This document shows positions 31,954 through 41,541 of a stretch of 64,000 bases of DNA, piece by piece; positions within the stretch are counted from its first letter, which is position 1; every line of letters starts with the position of its first letter. Position numbers and translations under genes: made by a program. A model generated the notes under the pieces. That model had not been told where the DNA came from and ran no database searches. It worked only from the letters and a program-made list of their open reading frames with translations. Origin of the DNA: Aeromicrobium choanae (GTDB taxonomy: Bacteria; Actinomycetota; Actinomycetes; Propionibacteriales; Nocardioidaceae); contig NZ_LT796768.1 of NCBI RefSeq assembly GCF_900167475.1, positions 2,604,001 to 2,668,000 on the forward strand, in the 5' to 3' direction.

Positions 31954-32828
31954 CCTTCGTCGACGGGCCGGTGACCGTCCGGGTCCCGGCCACCACCGCC
32001 AACCTCGGACCGGGCTTCGACTCCCTCGGGATGGCCCTGTCCTGGTATGACGACGTCACGGCCGAGGTCACCACCTCGGGCCTGACGTTCGACATCGAGG
32101 GCGAGGGCGCCGACGAGGTCCCGCGCGACGAGACCCACCTGCTGTACCGCGCGATGGACACCGCGTTCGACCTCCTCGGCGAGAAGCCCGCGGGCTTGCA
32201 CCTGACGTGCCGCAACACGATTCCCCACGGCCGCGGCCTGGGTTCCTCGGCCGCGGCGATCGCGGCCGGTGTCGTGCTCGCGCGCGCCCTGGTCGTCGGC
32301 GGCGACGAGCGCGTCGACGACACGACGCTGTTCGGCCTCGCCACCGACCTCGAGGGTCATCCCGACAACGTCGCACCGGCACTGTTCGGCGGCTTCGCCA
32401 TTTCGTGGATCGAGGGTGCCGCGGCCGAGACTCTGCGGCTCGACGTCGAGGCCGACGTCACCGTCTTCGTCCCGCCCGAGCCGGTCGCCACGTCCGTGGC
32501 CCGTGGCCTGCTGCCCGAGCAGGTCCCTCATGGCGACGCCTCCTTCAACGCCGGTCGCACGGCGCTGCTGGTGGCCGCGCTCACCTCCGCGCCCGAGCGG
32601 CTGATCTCGGCCACCGAGGACCGGCTGCACCAGCCCTACCGTGCCGAGGCGATGCCCGACTCCTACAAGCTGGTCCGCCAGCTGCGTGTCGAGGGCGTGC
32701 CGGCGGTCATCTCCGGTGCCGGGCCCACGGTGCTGGCATTCGCGCACAGTCTGGGCGACTGGAGCCCTCGAGGATGGCTGCGACGCGAGCTGCGCGTGTC
32801 GGCCGAAGGTGCGCACTTGCGGCCCTGA
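31950..32828 (+). CDS. thrB: Homoserine kinase
   Basis: 292 residues, GHMP kinase family. Makes O-phosphohomoserine for ThrC. Substrate motif [23 protein letters not shown] loop [17 protein letters not shown] (about 89-105) and C-terminal [17 protein letters not shown] overlap with thrC; together hom-thrC-thrB form a tight translationally coupled unit. Confidence 0.97.
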   Translation: MTFVDGPVTVRVPATTANLGPGFDSLGMALSWYDDVTAEVTTSGLTFDIEGEGADEVPRDETHLLYRAMDTAFDLLGEKPAGLHLTCRNTIPHGRGLGSSAAAIAAGVVLARALVVGGDERVDDTTLFGLATDLEGHPDNVAPALFGGFAISWIEGAAAETLRLDVEADVTVFVPPEPVATSVARGLLPEQVPHGDASFNAGRTALLVAALTSAPERLISATEDRLHQPYRAEAMPDSYKLVRQLRVEGVPAVISGAGPTVLAFAHSLGDWSPRGWLRRELRVSAEGAHLRP

Positions 32829-32836
32829 GTGCGTGT

Positions 32837-32842
32837 TACAGT
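32837..32842 (+). promoter_or_regulatory. Putative -10 (TACAGT) of rho
   Basis: TACAGT just after the thrB stop, giving a leader of about 135 nt before the rho GTG. A small GTCGG...CCGAC hairpin occurs early in the leader (about 32850-32873). No clear -35. Confidence 0.45.
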
Positions 32843-32986
32843 GAAGGCGTCGGAGTCGAGTCTCTCTCCCCGACACCATGCCACCTCTCAGCCCGTCGGA
32901 TACGGGCGAACCTGAACGAGACGCGACGTCGGTCAACCCGATAGGCGCCCACCCAGGAAGCGTGGCCTCCCGAAAAAGGACAACGT

Positions 32987-34984
32987 GTGACGGAATCAAC
33001 CACGGTCGATCCCACGCCCGCGGACGGTGCCGACAAGGCCCCCGCGAAGGCCCCCCGCAAGGCTGGGGGAGCGCTCGGCGGCAAGGTGATCGCCGAACTC
33101 CAGGAGATCGCCGCCGGCCTCGGCATCGAGGGTGCCGCCAAGATGCGCAAGGGTCAGCTGATCGACGCCATCAAGACCGCCCGCGGTGACGCGAAGCCGG
33201 TCGAGGCGCCCCGTGCCAGCCAGGACAGCCAGGACACGCTCATCGACGTGCCGGCCGAGACCAAGACCAAGACCAAGACGACCAAGCGCCCGGCGCGCGC
33301 CAGCCGCGCCGCGGGTGCCCCCAAGTCCTCCACCCCGGTCGAGAAGGCCGAGTCGCGTGAGGTCGACGCCCCCGAGACCGCCGCCCCGGCCGACACGTCC
33401 GACCAGGGCGAGAGCCGCCGTGAGCGCAATCAGGGCGAGAAGCAGTCCGACCAGGGCCAGCGTGACCGCTCGCAGGGCGACAAGCAGGCCGAGAAGGACC
33501 AGAGCGACCGCTCGCGCGGCGAGAAGCAGGCCGACAAGGGCCAGGACGATCGTCGTGACCGCGAGTCCGGCGAGCGCGAGGGCAACCGCGGCCAGAACCG
33601 CCAGGATCGCCAGGGCGGCAACCAGAACCGCCAGGACCGCCAGGACCGCCAGGACCGCCAAGGTGGCGGCCAGCGCACCCAGGGTGGCGGCCAGGGTCGC
33701 GATCAGAACCGCGACCAGAACCGCGATCAGAACCGCGACCAGGACGACGACGGCGGACGCCGTCGCAACCGTCGCGGCCGCAACCGTGGCGGCAGCACCG
33801 GCCGCGGCCTCGAGGACAACCCCACCTTCACCGAGGATGACGTCCTGGTGCCCGCCGCGGGCATCCTCGACATCCACGACAACTACGCGTTCGTGCGCAC
33901 CACGGGCTACCTGCCCAGCGAGAACGACGTCTACGTCTCGATGCAGCTCGTGCGCAAGCTGGGCCTGCGTCGCGGTGACGCGATCACCGGCCAGGTGCGC
34001 CAGCCCCGTGAGGGCGAGCGCAAGGAGAAGTTCAACCCGATGGTCAAGGTCGACTCGGTCAACGGGTCGGACGCCGACGAGGCCAAGCGCCGCGTCGACT
34101 TCTCCAAGCTGACGCCGCTGTACCCGTCGGAGCGCCTGCGCCTCGAGGGCCAGGCCGGCGGCCTGACGGGTCGTGTCATCGACCTCGTCTCGCCGATCGG
34201 CAAGGGCCAGCGCGGCCTCATCGTCTCGCCGCCCAAGGCGGGCAAGACGATGGTGATGCAGCAGGTCGCCAACGCGATCACCGAGAACAACCCCGAGTGC
34301 CACCTGATGATCGTCCTGGTGGACGAGCGTCCGGAGGAGGTCACCGACTTCCAGCGCACCGTCAAGGGCGAGGTCATCGCCTCCACGTTCGACCGTCCGG
34401 CCTCCGACCACACCACCGTGGCCGAGCTGGCGATCGAGCGCGCCAAGCGCCTCGTCGAGCTGGGCCACGACGTGGTCGTGCTGCTGGACGGCATCACCCG
34501 CCTGGGCCGGGCCTACAACCTGGCCGCGCCCGCCTCCGGACGCATCATGTCCGGCGGTGTCGACTCCTCGGCGCTGTACCCGCCGAAGAAGTTCTTCGGT
34601 GCGGCGCGCAACATCGAGGACGGCGGCTCGCTGACGATCCTGGCCACCGCGCTCATCGAGACGGGCTCGCGCATGGACGAGGTCATCTTCGAGGAGTTCA
34701 AGGGCACCGGCAACTGGGAGCTGCGCCTGCGCCGCGAGTTCGCGGACAAGCGGATCTTCCCGGCGATCGACGTCGACGCCTCCAGCACCCGTCGCGAGGA
34801 GCTGCTCATGGCCCGCGACGAGCTGGCCATCGTGTGGAAGCTGCGCCGCCTGCTCTCGGGTCTCGACGGCCAGCAGGGCCTCGAGCTCATCCTGGGCAAG
34901 CTCAAGAAGACGCAGAACAACGTCGAGTTCCTCATGGAGATCAACAAGACGATGCCCGGCGGCGCGAGCAACGGCGAGAACTGA
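32987..34984 (+). CDS. rho: Transcription termination factor Rho with long N-terminal insertion
   Basis: 665 residues against about 420 for E. coli Rho. Order: Rho_N SAP-like domain (about 25-65, GKVIAELQEIAAGLGIEG), a 200-residue hydrophilic insertion (about 65-285) rich in Arg, Asp, Gln, Asn and Gly, the cold-shock RNA-binding domain (about 290-350, GILDIHDNYAFVRTTGYLP) and the ATPase (P loop P416-KAGKT-421, Walker B-type VVVLLDGITRLGRAYN). The insertion is typical of actinobacterial Rho and increases RNA binding. AAAGGA precedes the GTG. A long leader is in line with autoregulated rho genes. Confidence 0.97.
   Translation: MTESTTVDPTPADGADKAPAKAPRKAGGALGGKVIAELQEIAAGLGIEGAAKMRKGQLIDAIKTARGDAKPVEAPRASQDSQDTLIDVPAETKTKTKTTKRPARASRAAGAPKSSTPVEKAESREVDAPETAAPADTSDQGESRRERNQGEKQSDQGQRDRSQGDKQAEKDQSDRSRGEKQADKGQDDRRDRESGEREGNRGQNRQDRQGGNQNRQDRQDRQDRQGGGQRTQGGGQGRDQNRDQNRDQNRDQDDDGGRRRNRRGRNRGGSTGRGLEDNPTFTEDDVLVPAAGILDIHDNYAFVRTTGYLPSENDVYVSMQLVRKLGLRRGDAITGQVRQPREGERKEKFNPMVKVDSVNGSDADEAKRRVDFSKLTPLYPSERLRLEGQAGGLTGRVIDLVSPIGKGQRGLIVSPPKAGKTMVMQQVANAITENNPECHLMIVLVDERPEEVTDFQRTVKGEVIASTFDRPASDHTTVAELAIERAKRLVELGHDVVVLLDGITRLGRAYNLAAPASGRIMSGGVDSSALYPPKKFFGAARNIEDGGSLTILATALIETGSRMDEVIFEEFKGTGNWELRLRREFADKRIFPAIDVDASSTRREELLMARDELAIVWKLRRLLSGLDGQQGLELILGKLKKTQNNVEFLMEINKTMPGGASNGEN
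33595..33745 (+). repeat. Short tandem repeats in the rho insertion
   Basis: Units encoding Q-D-R (GACCGCCAG, about 33630-33660) and N-R-D-Q (AACCGCGAYCAG, about 33702-33745) repeat in tandem, giving an asparagine/glutamine/arginine-rich low-complexity segment of Rho. Confidence 0.8.
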
Positions 34985-35019
34985 TCGCCGGCGGCCGTCG
35001 TGCCGCCACCGCTGAGCCT

Positions 35020-35055
35020 CGAAGGCCCGGTTCCCGCGAGGGGGCCGGGCCTTCG
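35020..35055 (+). terminator. Terminator after rho
   Basis: Stem of 11 bp, CGAAGGCCCGG / CCGGGCCTTCG, with a 14-nt loop, 35 nt after the rho stop and directly before the next promoter. Confidence 0.75.
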
Positions 35056-35059
35056 TCGC

Positions 35060-35065
35060 TAGGCT
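35060..35065 (+). promoter_or_regulatory. -10 TAGGCT, leaderless start of glutathione peroxidase gene
   Basis: TAGGCT ends 6 nt before the ATG at 35072, five bases beyond the rho terminator stem. Confidence 0.6.
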
Positions 35066-35071
35066 CGCCAC

Positions 35072-35554
35072 ATGACCACCGCATGGGACTTCAGCGCCAC
35101 CACGATCGACGGCGTGGAGCAGCAGCTCGCCGACTACCGCGGCAAGGTCGCGCTCGTCGTCAACACCGCCTCGCAGTGCGGCTTCACGCCGCAGTACGGA
35201 CCCCTGCAGGACCTCTACGACACCTACGCCGATCGCGGCTTCGTGGTGCTGGGCTTCCCGTGCGACCAGTTCGGCGGTCAGGAGCCCGGCGCCGAGGACG
35301 AGATCGCCACGTTCTGCGAGTCGCAGTTCGGGGTGCAGTTCCCGATGTTCTCGAAGGTGAAGGTGAACGGCTCGGACGCGCACCCGCTCTTCCAGTGGCT
35401 GAAGTCGGAGAAGAAGGGCGTCCTCGGCGGTGCGATCAAGTGGAACTTCACCAAGTTCCTGGTCGACACCGAGGGCACGGTGGTCAAGCGCTACGGCTCG
35501 ACGACGAGCCCCCAGGACATCGCGAAGGACATCGAGGCGCTGCTGGCGGCCTGA
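35072..35554 (+). CDS. Glutathione peroxidase-family thiol peroxidase
   Basis: 160 residues. Peroxidatic Cys in NTASQCGFTPQY (replacing selenocysteine of animal enzymes), the conserved FPCDQFGGQEPG with the second Cys, and WNFTKFLVD with the catalytic Trp/Asn. Bacterial members use thioredoxin or mycothiol systems rather than glutathione. Single gene with its own leaderless promoter, converging on the next small membrane-protein gene. Confidence 0.93.
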   Translation: MTTAWDFSATTIDGVEQQLADYRGKVALVVNTASQCGFTPQYGPLQDLYDTYADRGFVVLGFPCDQFGGQEPGAEDEIATFCESQFGVQFPMFSKVKVNGSDAHPLFQWLKSEKKGVLGGAIKWNFTKFLVDTEGTVVKRYGSTTSPQDIAKDIEALLAA

Positions 35555-35564
35555 TCGCTGCCGG

Positions 35565-35882
35565 TCAGGAGCCGCTGGTGTCCTTGCGGCGTCGCCCGAC
35601 CTGCTTGTCCTCGCCCGGCAGGATCGTGCGACGGGCGACGGGGCGCTGCTCGTTGCGCAGCGTCGTGTCCTCCTCGGTGTGGACGCGACGGGCGCTGGTG
35701 GCCGTGATGATCGAGACGACCGTGAGGATGACCCAGGCCAGTGCGGCGACGAGTCCCACGGCCGCGATCACGGTGATGGCACGGCTGCGGCCGTACTCCG
35801 TGGCGATGTAGACCCCGGCGCCGCCGATCACGATGAGCATCGCCAGCGTGATGGCAATGGTCTTGAGTCTCCCGGTCCGCAT
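35565..35882 (-). CDS. Two-helix membrane protein, unknown function
   Basis: 105 residues from the ATG at 35882; an ATG three codons upstream (35891) is the alternative. Helices at about 8-28 and 37-60, then a polar, charged cytoplasmic tail ending RRRKDTSGS. TACTAT 7 nt before 35882 supports that start. No family was recognised. It diverges from rpmE and converges on the peroxidase gene. Confidence 0.7.
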   Translation of the reverse strand: MRTGRLKTIAITLAMLIVIGGAGVYIATEYGRSRAITVIAAVGLVAALAWVILTVVSIITATSARRVHTEEDTTLRNEQRPVARRTILPGEDKQVGRRRKDTSGS

Positions 35883-35889
35883 GAGGGTC

Positions 35890-35895
35890 ATAGTA
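35890..35895 (-). promoter_or_regulatory. -10 TACTAT of small membrane-protein gene
   Basis: Minus-strand TACTAT ends 7 nt before the ATG at 35882. Confidence 0.45.
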
Positions 35896-36037
35896 GGCGG
35901 TGCCTCGGGATTTGAGGACAGGGGAACACCTCGGGGCCGATTTGGGTTATGCAAGGTGCCACTGGCAGAATCAATCCTTGGTTCCGGTTCACGGTCCGCA
36001 CCCGCGTCCCGACCCGGCGACCCCACGAGAGGACATC

Positions 36038-36244
36038 ATGAAGAAGGACATCCACCCCGCGTACGTGGAGACCCAGGTCACCTGCACCTGCGGCAACTCG
36101 TTCACCACCCGCAGCACGGCCACCGAGGGCTCCCTCCGCGCCGATGTCTGCTCGGCCTGCCACCCGTTCTACACGGGCAAGCAGAAGATCCTCGACACCG
36201 GCGGCCGCGTCGCCCGGTTCGAGAAGCGCTACGGCAAGAAGTAG
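36038..36244 (+). CDS. rpmE: 50S ribosomal protein bL31 (zinc-binding form)
   Basis: 68 residues starting [21 protein letters not shown]. Four Cys in two pairs (CTC, CSAC) show the zinc-containing C+ form. GAGAGGA precedes the ATG. Position between rho and prfA is conserved in Actinobacteria. A strong terminator follows 8 nt after the stop. Confidence 0.97.
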   Translation: MKKDIHPAYVETQVTCTCGNSFTTRSTATEGSLRADVCSACHPFYTGKQKILDTGGRVARFEKRYGKK

Positions 36245-36252
36245 GACTTCTC

Positions 36253-36287
36253 CGGCGCCGGTCGCTCTGATGGAGCGACCGGCGCCG
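36253..36287 (+). terminator. Strong terminator after rpmE
   Basis: Perfect 15-bp stem CGGCGCCGGTCGCTC / GAGCGACCGGCGCCG with a 5-nt loop, followed by TTGTCGT. Confidence 0.85.
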
Positions 36288-36325
36288 TTGTCGTGTCCGG
36301 GCACCCGAGGGCAGGAGGTGACGAC

Positions 36326-37390
36326 GTGTTCGAAGCAGTCGAGTCGTTGATCGGCGAGCACGCCGAGGTCGAGCAGCAGCTGGCAGACCCGGCCGTGCAC
36401 TCCGACGCGCGCCGCGCCCGCGACCTCGGGCGCCGCTACGCCGAGCTGACCGCGATCATCCGCGTCTACCGCGAGTGGCAGGAGGCGGCCGAGGACCTCG
36501 TCGCGGCCCAGGAGCTGCACATGGCCGAGGAGGCCGCCGACCTCGAGCGCCGCGTCCCCGAGCTCGCCGAGCGCCTCGAGCACATGCTCGTCCCGCGCGA
36601 TCCCGCCGACGGCAAGGACGCGATCCTCGAGATCAAGGGTGGCGAGGGCGGCGACGAGTCGGCGCTGTTCGCCGCCGACCTGATGCGGATGTACTCGCGG
36701 TTCGCCGAGCGGCACGGGTGGAAGGTCGAGGTGCTCGACTCCACCGAGACCGCGCTCGGCGGGTACAAGTCGGTCACGGCCGCGGTGAAGGCCAAGGGCA
36801 CCCCCGAGCCGGGCGAGGCGCCCTACGCGAAGCTCAAGTTCGAGGGCGGCGTGCACCGCGTCCAACGCGTGCCCGTCACCGAGTCCCAGGGGCGGATCCA
36901 CACCTCCGCGGCCGGCGTCCTGGTGCTGCCCGAGGCCGAGGACGTCGACGTCCAGGTCAACGACAACGACCTGCGGATCGACGTCTTCCGCTCGTCCGGA
37001 CCCGGCGGGCAGAGCGTCAACACCACCGACTCGGCCGTGCGGATCACCCACCTGCCCACCGGCATCGTCGTGAGCTGCCAGAACGAGAAGTCGCAGCTGC
37101 AGAACAAGGAGCAGGCGATGCGCATCCTGCGCTCGCGCCTGCTCGACGCGGCGCAGGCCCAGGCCGACGCCGCGGCCTCCGATGCGCGCCGCTCGCAGGT
37201 GCGCACCGTCGACCGCTCCGAGCGGGTGCGGACCTACAACTTCCCGGAGAACCGGATCTCGGACCACCGCACGGGGTTCAAGTCCTACAACCTCGACCAG
37301 GTCATCGACGGCGCGCTCGACGACGTGATCGGCTCGCTCGTCGAGGCCGACCTGGCCGATCGCCTCGCAGCCCTGGAGGACCGCCCGTGA
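36326..37390 (+). CDS. prfA: Peptide chain release factor 1
   Basis: 354 residues from the GTG at 36326, preceded by AGGAGGTGA. Reads UAA/UAG and triggers peptide release; GGQ motif at 227-229 ([14 protein letters not shown]), codon-recognition loop near [15 protein letters not shown]. Overlaps prmC as GTGA, fitting because PrmC methylates the GGQ glutamine. Confidence 0.97.
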   Translation: MFEAVESLIGEHAEVEQQLADPAVHSDARRARDLGRRYAELTAIIRVYREWQEAAEDLVAAQELHMAEEAADLERRVPELAERLEHMLVPRDPADGKDAILEIKGGEGGDESALFAADLMRMYSRFAERHGWKVEVLDSTETALGGYKSVTAAVKAKGTPEPGEAPYAKLKFEGGVHRVQRVPVTESQGRIHTSAAGVLVLPEAEDVDVQVNDNDLRIDVFRSSGPGGQSVNTTDSAVRITHLPTGIVVSCQNEKSQLQNKEQAMRILRSRLLDAAQAQADAAASDARRSQVRTVDRSERVRTYNFPENRISDHRTGFKSYNLDQVIDGALDDVIGSLVEADLADRLAALEDRP

Positions 37391-38229
37391 GCACCCGCCG
37401 TCTGCTGGAGGAGGCCGCGTCCACGCTCGAGCAGGGTGGGGTCGCGTCCCCGCGCCACGACGCCGAGGTGCTGCTGAGCCACGTCACCGGCACGCCGCGG
37501 GCGCTGCTCACCCTCACCGCGCGGGTCGACGACGTCCAGCGCCGCACCTACCTCGAGATGATCGCGGCGCGGGCCCGCCGGGTCCCGCTGCAGCACATCA
37601 CCGGCACGGCCGCCTTCCGCTACGTCGACGTCGAGGTGGGCCCCGGCGTGTTCGTCCCGCGCCCCGAGACCGAGCTGCTCGCCGGGTGGGCGATCGACGC
37701 CGCGCGCGAGATCCTGCAGCAGGGCCGTCCGCCCGTCGTCGTCGAGCTGTGCGCCGGCTCCGGCGCGATCTCGCTGTCGGTGGTCCACGAGCTGCCCGAC
37801 GCGCGGGTGCACGCCGTGGAGCTCGACGAGTCGGCTCACGGCTGGGCGCTGCGGAACCTCGACGGCACGGGGGTCGACCTGCGCCGCGGCGACATGGCCG
37901 ACGCGTTCCCCGACCTCGACGGCACGGTCGACGTCGTGGTCGTGAACCCGCCGTACATCCCGCTCGACGCGTGGGAGTCGGTGGCGCCGGAGGCCCGCGA
38001 CCACGACCCGCAGCTCGCGCTGTGGTCGGGCGACGACGGCCTCGACGCGATGCGCGTCGTGGAGCAGGTGGCCTGGCGGCTGCTGCGCTCCGGCGGCGTC
38101 GTCGGGGCCGAGCACGCCGACGCGCAGGGGGAGACCGCCCCGGCCGTCTTCACCTCACGCTGGGCCGAGGTCCGCGACCACGCCGACCTCGCCGACCGAC
38201 CCCGCTTCGTCACCGCCCGTCGCCCCTGA
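37387..38229 (+). CDS. prmC: Release factor glutamine methyltransferase
   Basis: 280 residues. SAM-dependent N5-glutamine methyltransferase acting on PrfA/PrfB. SAM motif [14 protein letters not shown] (about 118-131), active site VVNPPYIP, and the N-terminal helical domain with [26 protein letters not shown] (seen from about 68). Translationally coupled to prfA. Confidence 0.95.
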   Translation: MSTRRLLEEAASTLEQGGVASPRHDAEVLLSHVTGTPRALLTLTARVDDVQRRTYLEMIAARARRVPLQHITGTAAFRYVDVEVGPGVFVPRPETELLAGWAIDAAREILQQGRPPVVVELCAGSGAISLSVVHELPDARVHAVELDESAHGWALRNLDGTGVDLRRGDMADAFPDLDGTVDVVVVNPPYIPLDAWESVAPEARDHDPQLALWSGDDGLDAMRVVEQVAWRLLRSGGVVGAEHADAQGETAPAVFTSRWAEVRDHADLADRPRFVTARRP

Positions 38230-38265
38230 CGCTCCACCCCGCTCGCGATGCGGGGAAGCGGGGAG

Positions 38266-39135
38266 TCAGGCGACGGGAGCGCGGTGGCCGGCGTCGGCGA
38301 TGCGGTAGAGGCCCCACGCGATGCCGACGAGGCCGACGGCCTGGAGCGCGAGCGTCCCCGGCGACGTGGGCAGCGACTCCTGGAAGAGCACCGACCCGAG
38401 CACGATCGACAGCAGCACGGACGTCACGTTCAGCACGGGCATCGAGTGCGAGAGGCGCGACAGCTGGTACGCCCGCTGGTTGAGCGACATCGCCAGGAAG
38501 GCGCACGACAGCAGGACCCACGGCGACCAGGTCCCGAGGAACCCCGGCACGCCGTGCACGCTGATCGACTCGCCCACGACCTTCATGAGGCAGGCGGTGA
38601 TGCCGAAGAGCATGCCGGCCGTCATTCCGAGCACGAACGCCGCCATGCCGCGCCGGGGCAGCTCGTTGGCCAGCCGCGTCACCACGAGCGCGATCACCAC
38701 GCCGGTGCCGGCGACCGCGAGCATCCAGGAGGTCGGGGCGGTCGCGCCCTCGTGGCTGGTGTCCGCGACCGAGACCACCGCGATGAGCGACACGATCGTG
38801 ACGGTGACGCCCACGAGCTCGTTCCTACTCGGCCACCGGCGGTCCAGCGACGATCGCACGACGACCGCCAGGACCACGCCCAGCAGGATGATCGGCTGGA
38901 CCAGCGAGAGCGTGCCGAGGTTGAGCGCGACGGCGTGCAGCAGCCACGCCATCAGGCCGATGGTGCTCCCCGCGAGCCAGCGCGGGCTGCGCAGCAGCTG
39001 CAGCAGCACGAGCAGCGGGTGCGTGACGGTGAGATGGACACGTCCGGCGGCCAGGTGCTGGAAGGAGGTCGAGAACGCGAATCCGAGCGCGGAGCCCAGG
39101 GCGAGCAGCGCGGCCAGCGTCGGGGACGGGGTCAT
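38266..39135 (-). CDS. DMT-superfamily membrane transporter
   Basis: 289 residues with about nine to ten hydrophobic helices from the N terminus (LAALLALGSALGFAFSTSFQ) to the C terminus (GTLALQAVGLVGIAWGLY), as in EamA/NIPA-type drug-metabolite transporters. It has an internal two-fold repeat. The substrate cannot be inferred. A minus-strand TAGAAT at about 39181-39186 may be its -10. It converges on prmC. Confidence 0.85.
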   Translation of the reverse strand: MTPSPTLAALLALGSALGFAFSTSFQHLAAGRVHLTVTHPLLVLLQLLRSPRWLAGSTIGLMAWLLHAVALNLGTLSLVQPIILLGVVLAVVVRSSLDRRWPSRNELVGVTVTIVSLIAVVSVADTSHEGATAPTSWMLAVAGTGVVIALVVTRLANELPRRGMAAFVLGMTAGMLFGITACLMKVVGESISVHGVPGFLGTWSPWVLLSCAFLAMSLNQRAYQLSRLSHSMPVLNVTSVLLSIVLGSVLFQESLPTSPGTLALQAVGLVGIAWGLYRIADAGHRAPVA

Positions 39136-39234
39136 GGGGTCACGACGGTCGGGACCGGCCTGGAGAAACGCATCCTGACGATTCTAACGATCCGTCTCGT
39201 GGCGGCCGACGCCGTGGGTGCCGGTGTCGACCCC

Positions 39235-39240
39235 TAACCT
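39235..39240 (+). promoter_or_regulatory. -10 TAACCT, leaderless start of tsaC
   Basis: TAACCT ends 7 nt before the ATG at 39248. Confidence 0.5.
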
Positions 39241-39247
39241 TGGGGGC

Positions 39248-39901
39248 ATGAGGTTCGACTGCGCGACCGAACTCGACCGCGGCGTCGAGGCGGCCGTCTC
39301 GGCACTGCGCGACGGCGCGTTGGTGGTCCTGCCGACCGACACCGTCTACGGGGTCGCGGCCGACGCGTTCGACGCGTCGGCGGTCGCCCGCCTGCTGGAG
39401 GCGAAGGGCCGAGGGCGCGACATGCCGCCGCCGGTCCTCATCGCCGACCCGGTCACCCTCGACGCGCTGGTGGCCGAGCGCCCCGCCGCCTGGCTGGAGT
39501 CGATGCTCGCGCACCTGTGGCCCGGCCCGCTCACGGTCGTCTTCCGGGCGCAGCCGTCGCTGACCTGGGACCTGGGGGAGACCCACGGAACCGTCGCGGT
39601 GCGGGTCCCCGACGACGAGCGCACGCGCGCCGTGCTGCGCCAGTCCGGACCGAGTGCCGTCAGCAGCGCCAACCTGAGCGGGCAGCCGGCGGCCACCACG
39701 GCCGACGAGGCCGAGGCGATGCTCGGGGACTCCGTGCGGGTGTACCTCGACGGCGGCCCGTCGGCCGGCGCCACGCCGTCCACGATCCTCGATGTCACGG
39801 GGCCCGTGCCCCGCGTGCTGCGCCAGGGCGCGATCGACCTGGCCACGCTCCACGGCTTCAACAACACGATCGAGCCCGCCGGCGGTGGAGCCGGTGCGTG
39901 A
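39248..39901 (+). CDS. tsaC: L-threonylcarbamoyladenylate synthase (TsaC/Sua5)
   Basis: 217 residues. Makes threonylcarbamoyl-AMP for t6A37 of ANN-decoding tRNAs. YrdC fold signatures: DGALVVLPTDTVYGVAADAF, KGRGRDMPPPVLIAD, LWPGPLTVVF, VAVRVPDDERTRAVL and GPSAVSSANLSGQPA. Single YrdC domain without the Sua5 C-terminal domain. Its stop overlaps the wecA start. Confidence 0.94.
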   Translation: MRFDCATELDRGVEAAVSALRDGALVVLPTDTVYGVAADAFDASAVARLLEAKGRGRDMPPPVLIADPVTLDALVAERPAAWLESMLAHLWPGPLTVVFRAQPSLTWDLGETHGTVAVRVPDDERTRAVLRQSGPSAVSSANLSGQPAATTADEAEAMLGDSVRVYLDGGPSAGATPSTILDVTGPVPRVLRQGAIDLATLHGFNNTIEPAGGGAGA

Positions 39902-41018
39902 GTACCTCGTCATCTTCGGCGTCGCGATCGGCGTGGCGTACCTGCTGTCGTCGATCGCGCGGCAGAGCGCCCAGCAGCTCGGCGCCGTCGCCCAGGTGCG
40001 CGACCGCGACGTGCACGCGATCCCCACGCCGTACTTCGGCGGACCGGCGATGCTCGGCGGGCTCATCGCGGCCTACCTGACCGCCACCCACCTGCCCTTC
40101 CTGTCCGGGGGCGACCCGTCGCTGTTCGCCGACGTCCGCGCCGTGCTGGTGGGAGCCTGCGTCATCTGCCTCGTGGGCGTCATCGACGACCTGTTCGAGC
40201 TCGACGCGCTCAGCAAGTTCGCCGGGCAGGTCCTGGCGGGCGTCATCACGGTCGCGATGGGCCTGCACTTCGTCTACCTGCCGCTGCCGAACACCTACCT
40301 CGGGCTCGACCAGGCCCAGGCGATGATCCTCACGGTCTTCCTGATCGTGGCCACGGCCAACGCCATGAACTTCGTCGACGGGCTCGACGGCCTGGCTGCC
40401 GGCATGGCGGCCATCGGGTCGATCGCCTTCTTCGTCTACGCCTTCGTCCTGGCGGTGGAGAACGGCGAGACCCGCGCGGTCGCGGCCGCCATCCTGACGA
40501 TCGCCCTCGCCGGCGCGTGCCTGGGAATCCTGCCGCACAACTTCTTCCCGGCCCGGATGTTCATCGGCGACTCGGGCTCGATGCTGCTGGGCTTCGTCCT
40601 GGCCTGCTCCTCGATCAGCCTCACCGGCCAGTTCCCCGCCACGAGCCTGTCCGAGGGCATCGGAGGCGCCGACTCGAGCCTGCTGCCCGCGGCGATCCTC
40701 CCGCTCGTGCTGCCGTTCGCGGTGCTCACCGTGCCGTTCCTGGACATGGGCCTGGCCGTGCTGCGCCGTACGCGCGCGGGCCGCTCGCCGTTCAGTCCCG
40801 ACAAGATGCACATCCACCACCGGCTGCTCGAGATCGGGCACTCCCACCGCCGTGCCGTGCTGCTGATGTACGCCGCCGCCGCCCTGGTCGCGTTCGGCGT
40901 CGTGGCGATCGGCCTGTTCAGCGGCTGGCAGCTCTTCGTGGCCATCGCGCTGCTCACGGCCCTGGTGACGGCAGCGATCTTCCTGCTGCCCCGACTCGAG
41001 TCGAAGGTGTGGTCGTGA
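39894..41018 (+). CDS. wecA: Polyprenyl-phosphate GlcNAc/GalNAc-1-phosphate transferase (WecA/Rfe)
   Basis: 374 residues, GTG start at 39894 with GGTGGAG upstream. Integral membrane enzyme (about eleven helices) that starts cell-wall linker or teichoic-type polymer synthesis on a lipid carrier. Catalytic Asp pair VGVIDDLFELD, NFVDGLDGLAAG, FIGDSGSMLLG and the cytoplasmic HIHHRLLEIGHSHRR loop identify the MraY/WecA family. Overlap with tsaC and the next membrane-protein gene; same order as Mtb Rv1301-Rv1302-Rv1303. Confidence 0.93.
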   Translation: MREYLVIFGVAIGVAYLLSSIARQSAQQLGAVAQVRDRDVHAIPTPYFGGPAMLGGLIAAYLTATHLPFLSGGDPSLFADVRAVLVGACVICLVGVIDDLFELDALSKFAGQVLAGVITVAMGLHFVYLPLPNTYLGLDQAQAMILTVFLIVATANAMNFVDGLDGLAAGMAAIGSIAFFVYAFVLAVENGETRAVAAAILTIALAGACLGILPHNFFPARMFIGDSGSMLLGFVLACSSISLTGQFPATSLSEGIGGADSSLLPAAILPLVLPFAVLTVPFLDMGLAVLRRTRAGRSPFSPDKMHIHHRLLEIGHSHRRAVLLMYAAAALVAFGVVAIGLFSGWQLFVAIALLTALVTAAIFLLPRLESKVWS

Positions 41019-41446
41019 GCCCGCGACGGTGGGCCCCGCGCGCCGGATTGGCCACCATCGCGGTGTGCGCGGTCGTGGCGGGCGTCGTGGTCGGCACCGA
41101 GGGAGTCGTCGGCGCCCTCATCGGCGGTGTCATCGTGCTGGCGTTCTTCGGCGCCACCCCGACCGTCCTGGGCCCGGTCGCGAAGGCCACCCCGGCGCTG
41201 TCGCTGATGTTCGCGCTGATCTTCTTCTTCACCAAGGTCGTGGCCCTGTTCGCGCTCTTCGTGGTCCTGCGTCGGTCCTCCGGCGACTCCGGCTCGATCG
41301 ACGCCGAGTCGGTCTCGGTCACGGTGATCGCCACCACGATGGTGTGGCTCGGCGCGCGGGTCCTGGACGCCACGCGCGAGCGCACGCCGATCTACGACCT
41401 GCCCGAGCAGAAGCCCGCCGAACCGGGCGAAACGCCGCGGGACTGA
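41015..41446 (+). CDS. AtpI-like membrane protein upstream of ATP synthase
   Basis: 143 residues, GTG overlapping the wecA stop as GTGA. Four hydrophobic helices at about 12-29, 31-50, 60-84 and 99-114, polar tail. Position equals Mtb Rv1303, between wecA and atpB, and the type resembles ATP synthase protein I, an assembly factor for the c ring. Similarity is by layout, not by strong motifs. Confidence 0.7.
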   Translation: MSPRRWAPRAGLATIAVCAVVAGVVVGTEGVVGALIGGVIVLAFFGATPTVLGPVAKATPALSLMFALIFFFTKVVALFALFVVLRRSSGDSGSIDAESVSVTVIATTMVWLGARVLDATRERTPIYDLPEQKPAEPGETPRD

Positions 41447-41495
41447 GCGTTCTGGCCGCTCTCCCGCTGCGTCCGCACGGGGTCCCGGCGAAGAA

Positions 41496-41509
41496 GTGAA
41501 AAGTTTCAC
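41496..41509. promoter_or_regulatory. Dyad GTGAAA-AG-TTTCAC upstream of the atp operon
   Basis: Perfect 6-bp inverted repeat with a 2-nt centre, 32 bp before the proposed -10. Its AT content stands out from the surroundings. It may bind a regulator of the ATP synthase operon. Confidence 0.45.
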
Positions 41510-41541
41510 GACCTGCCTGCAGCGGCTGCAAACGGCCCTGA

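Noticed and set aside
32996-35383. Long minus-strand frame across rho
   Set aside because: Antisense shadow of rho, low-complexity with no domain signatures.
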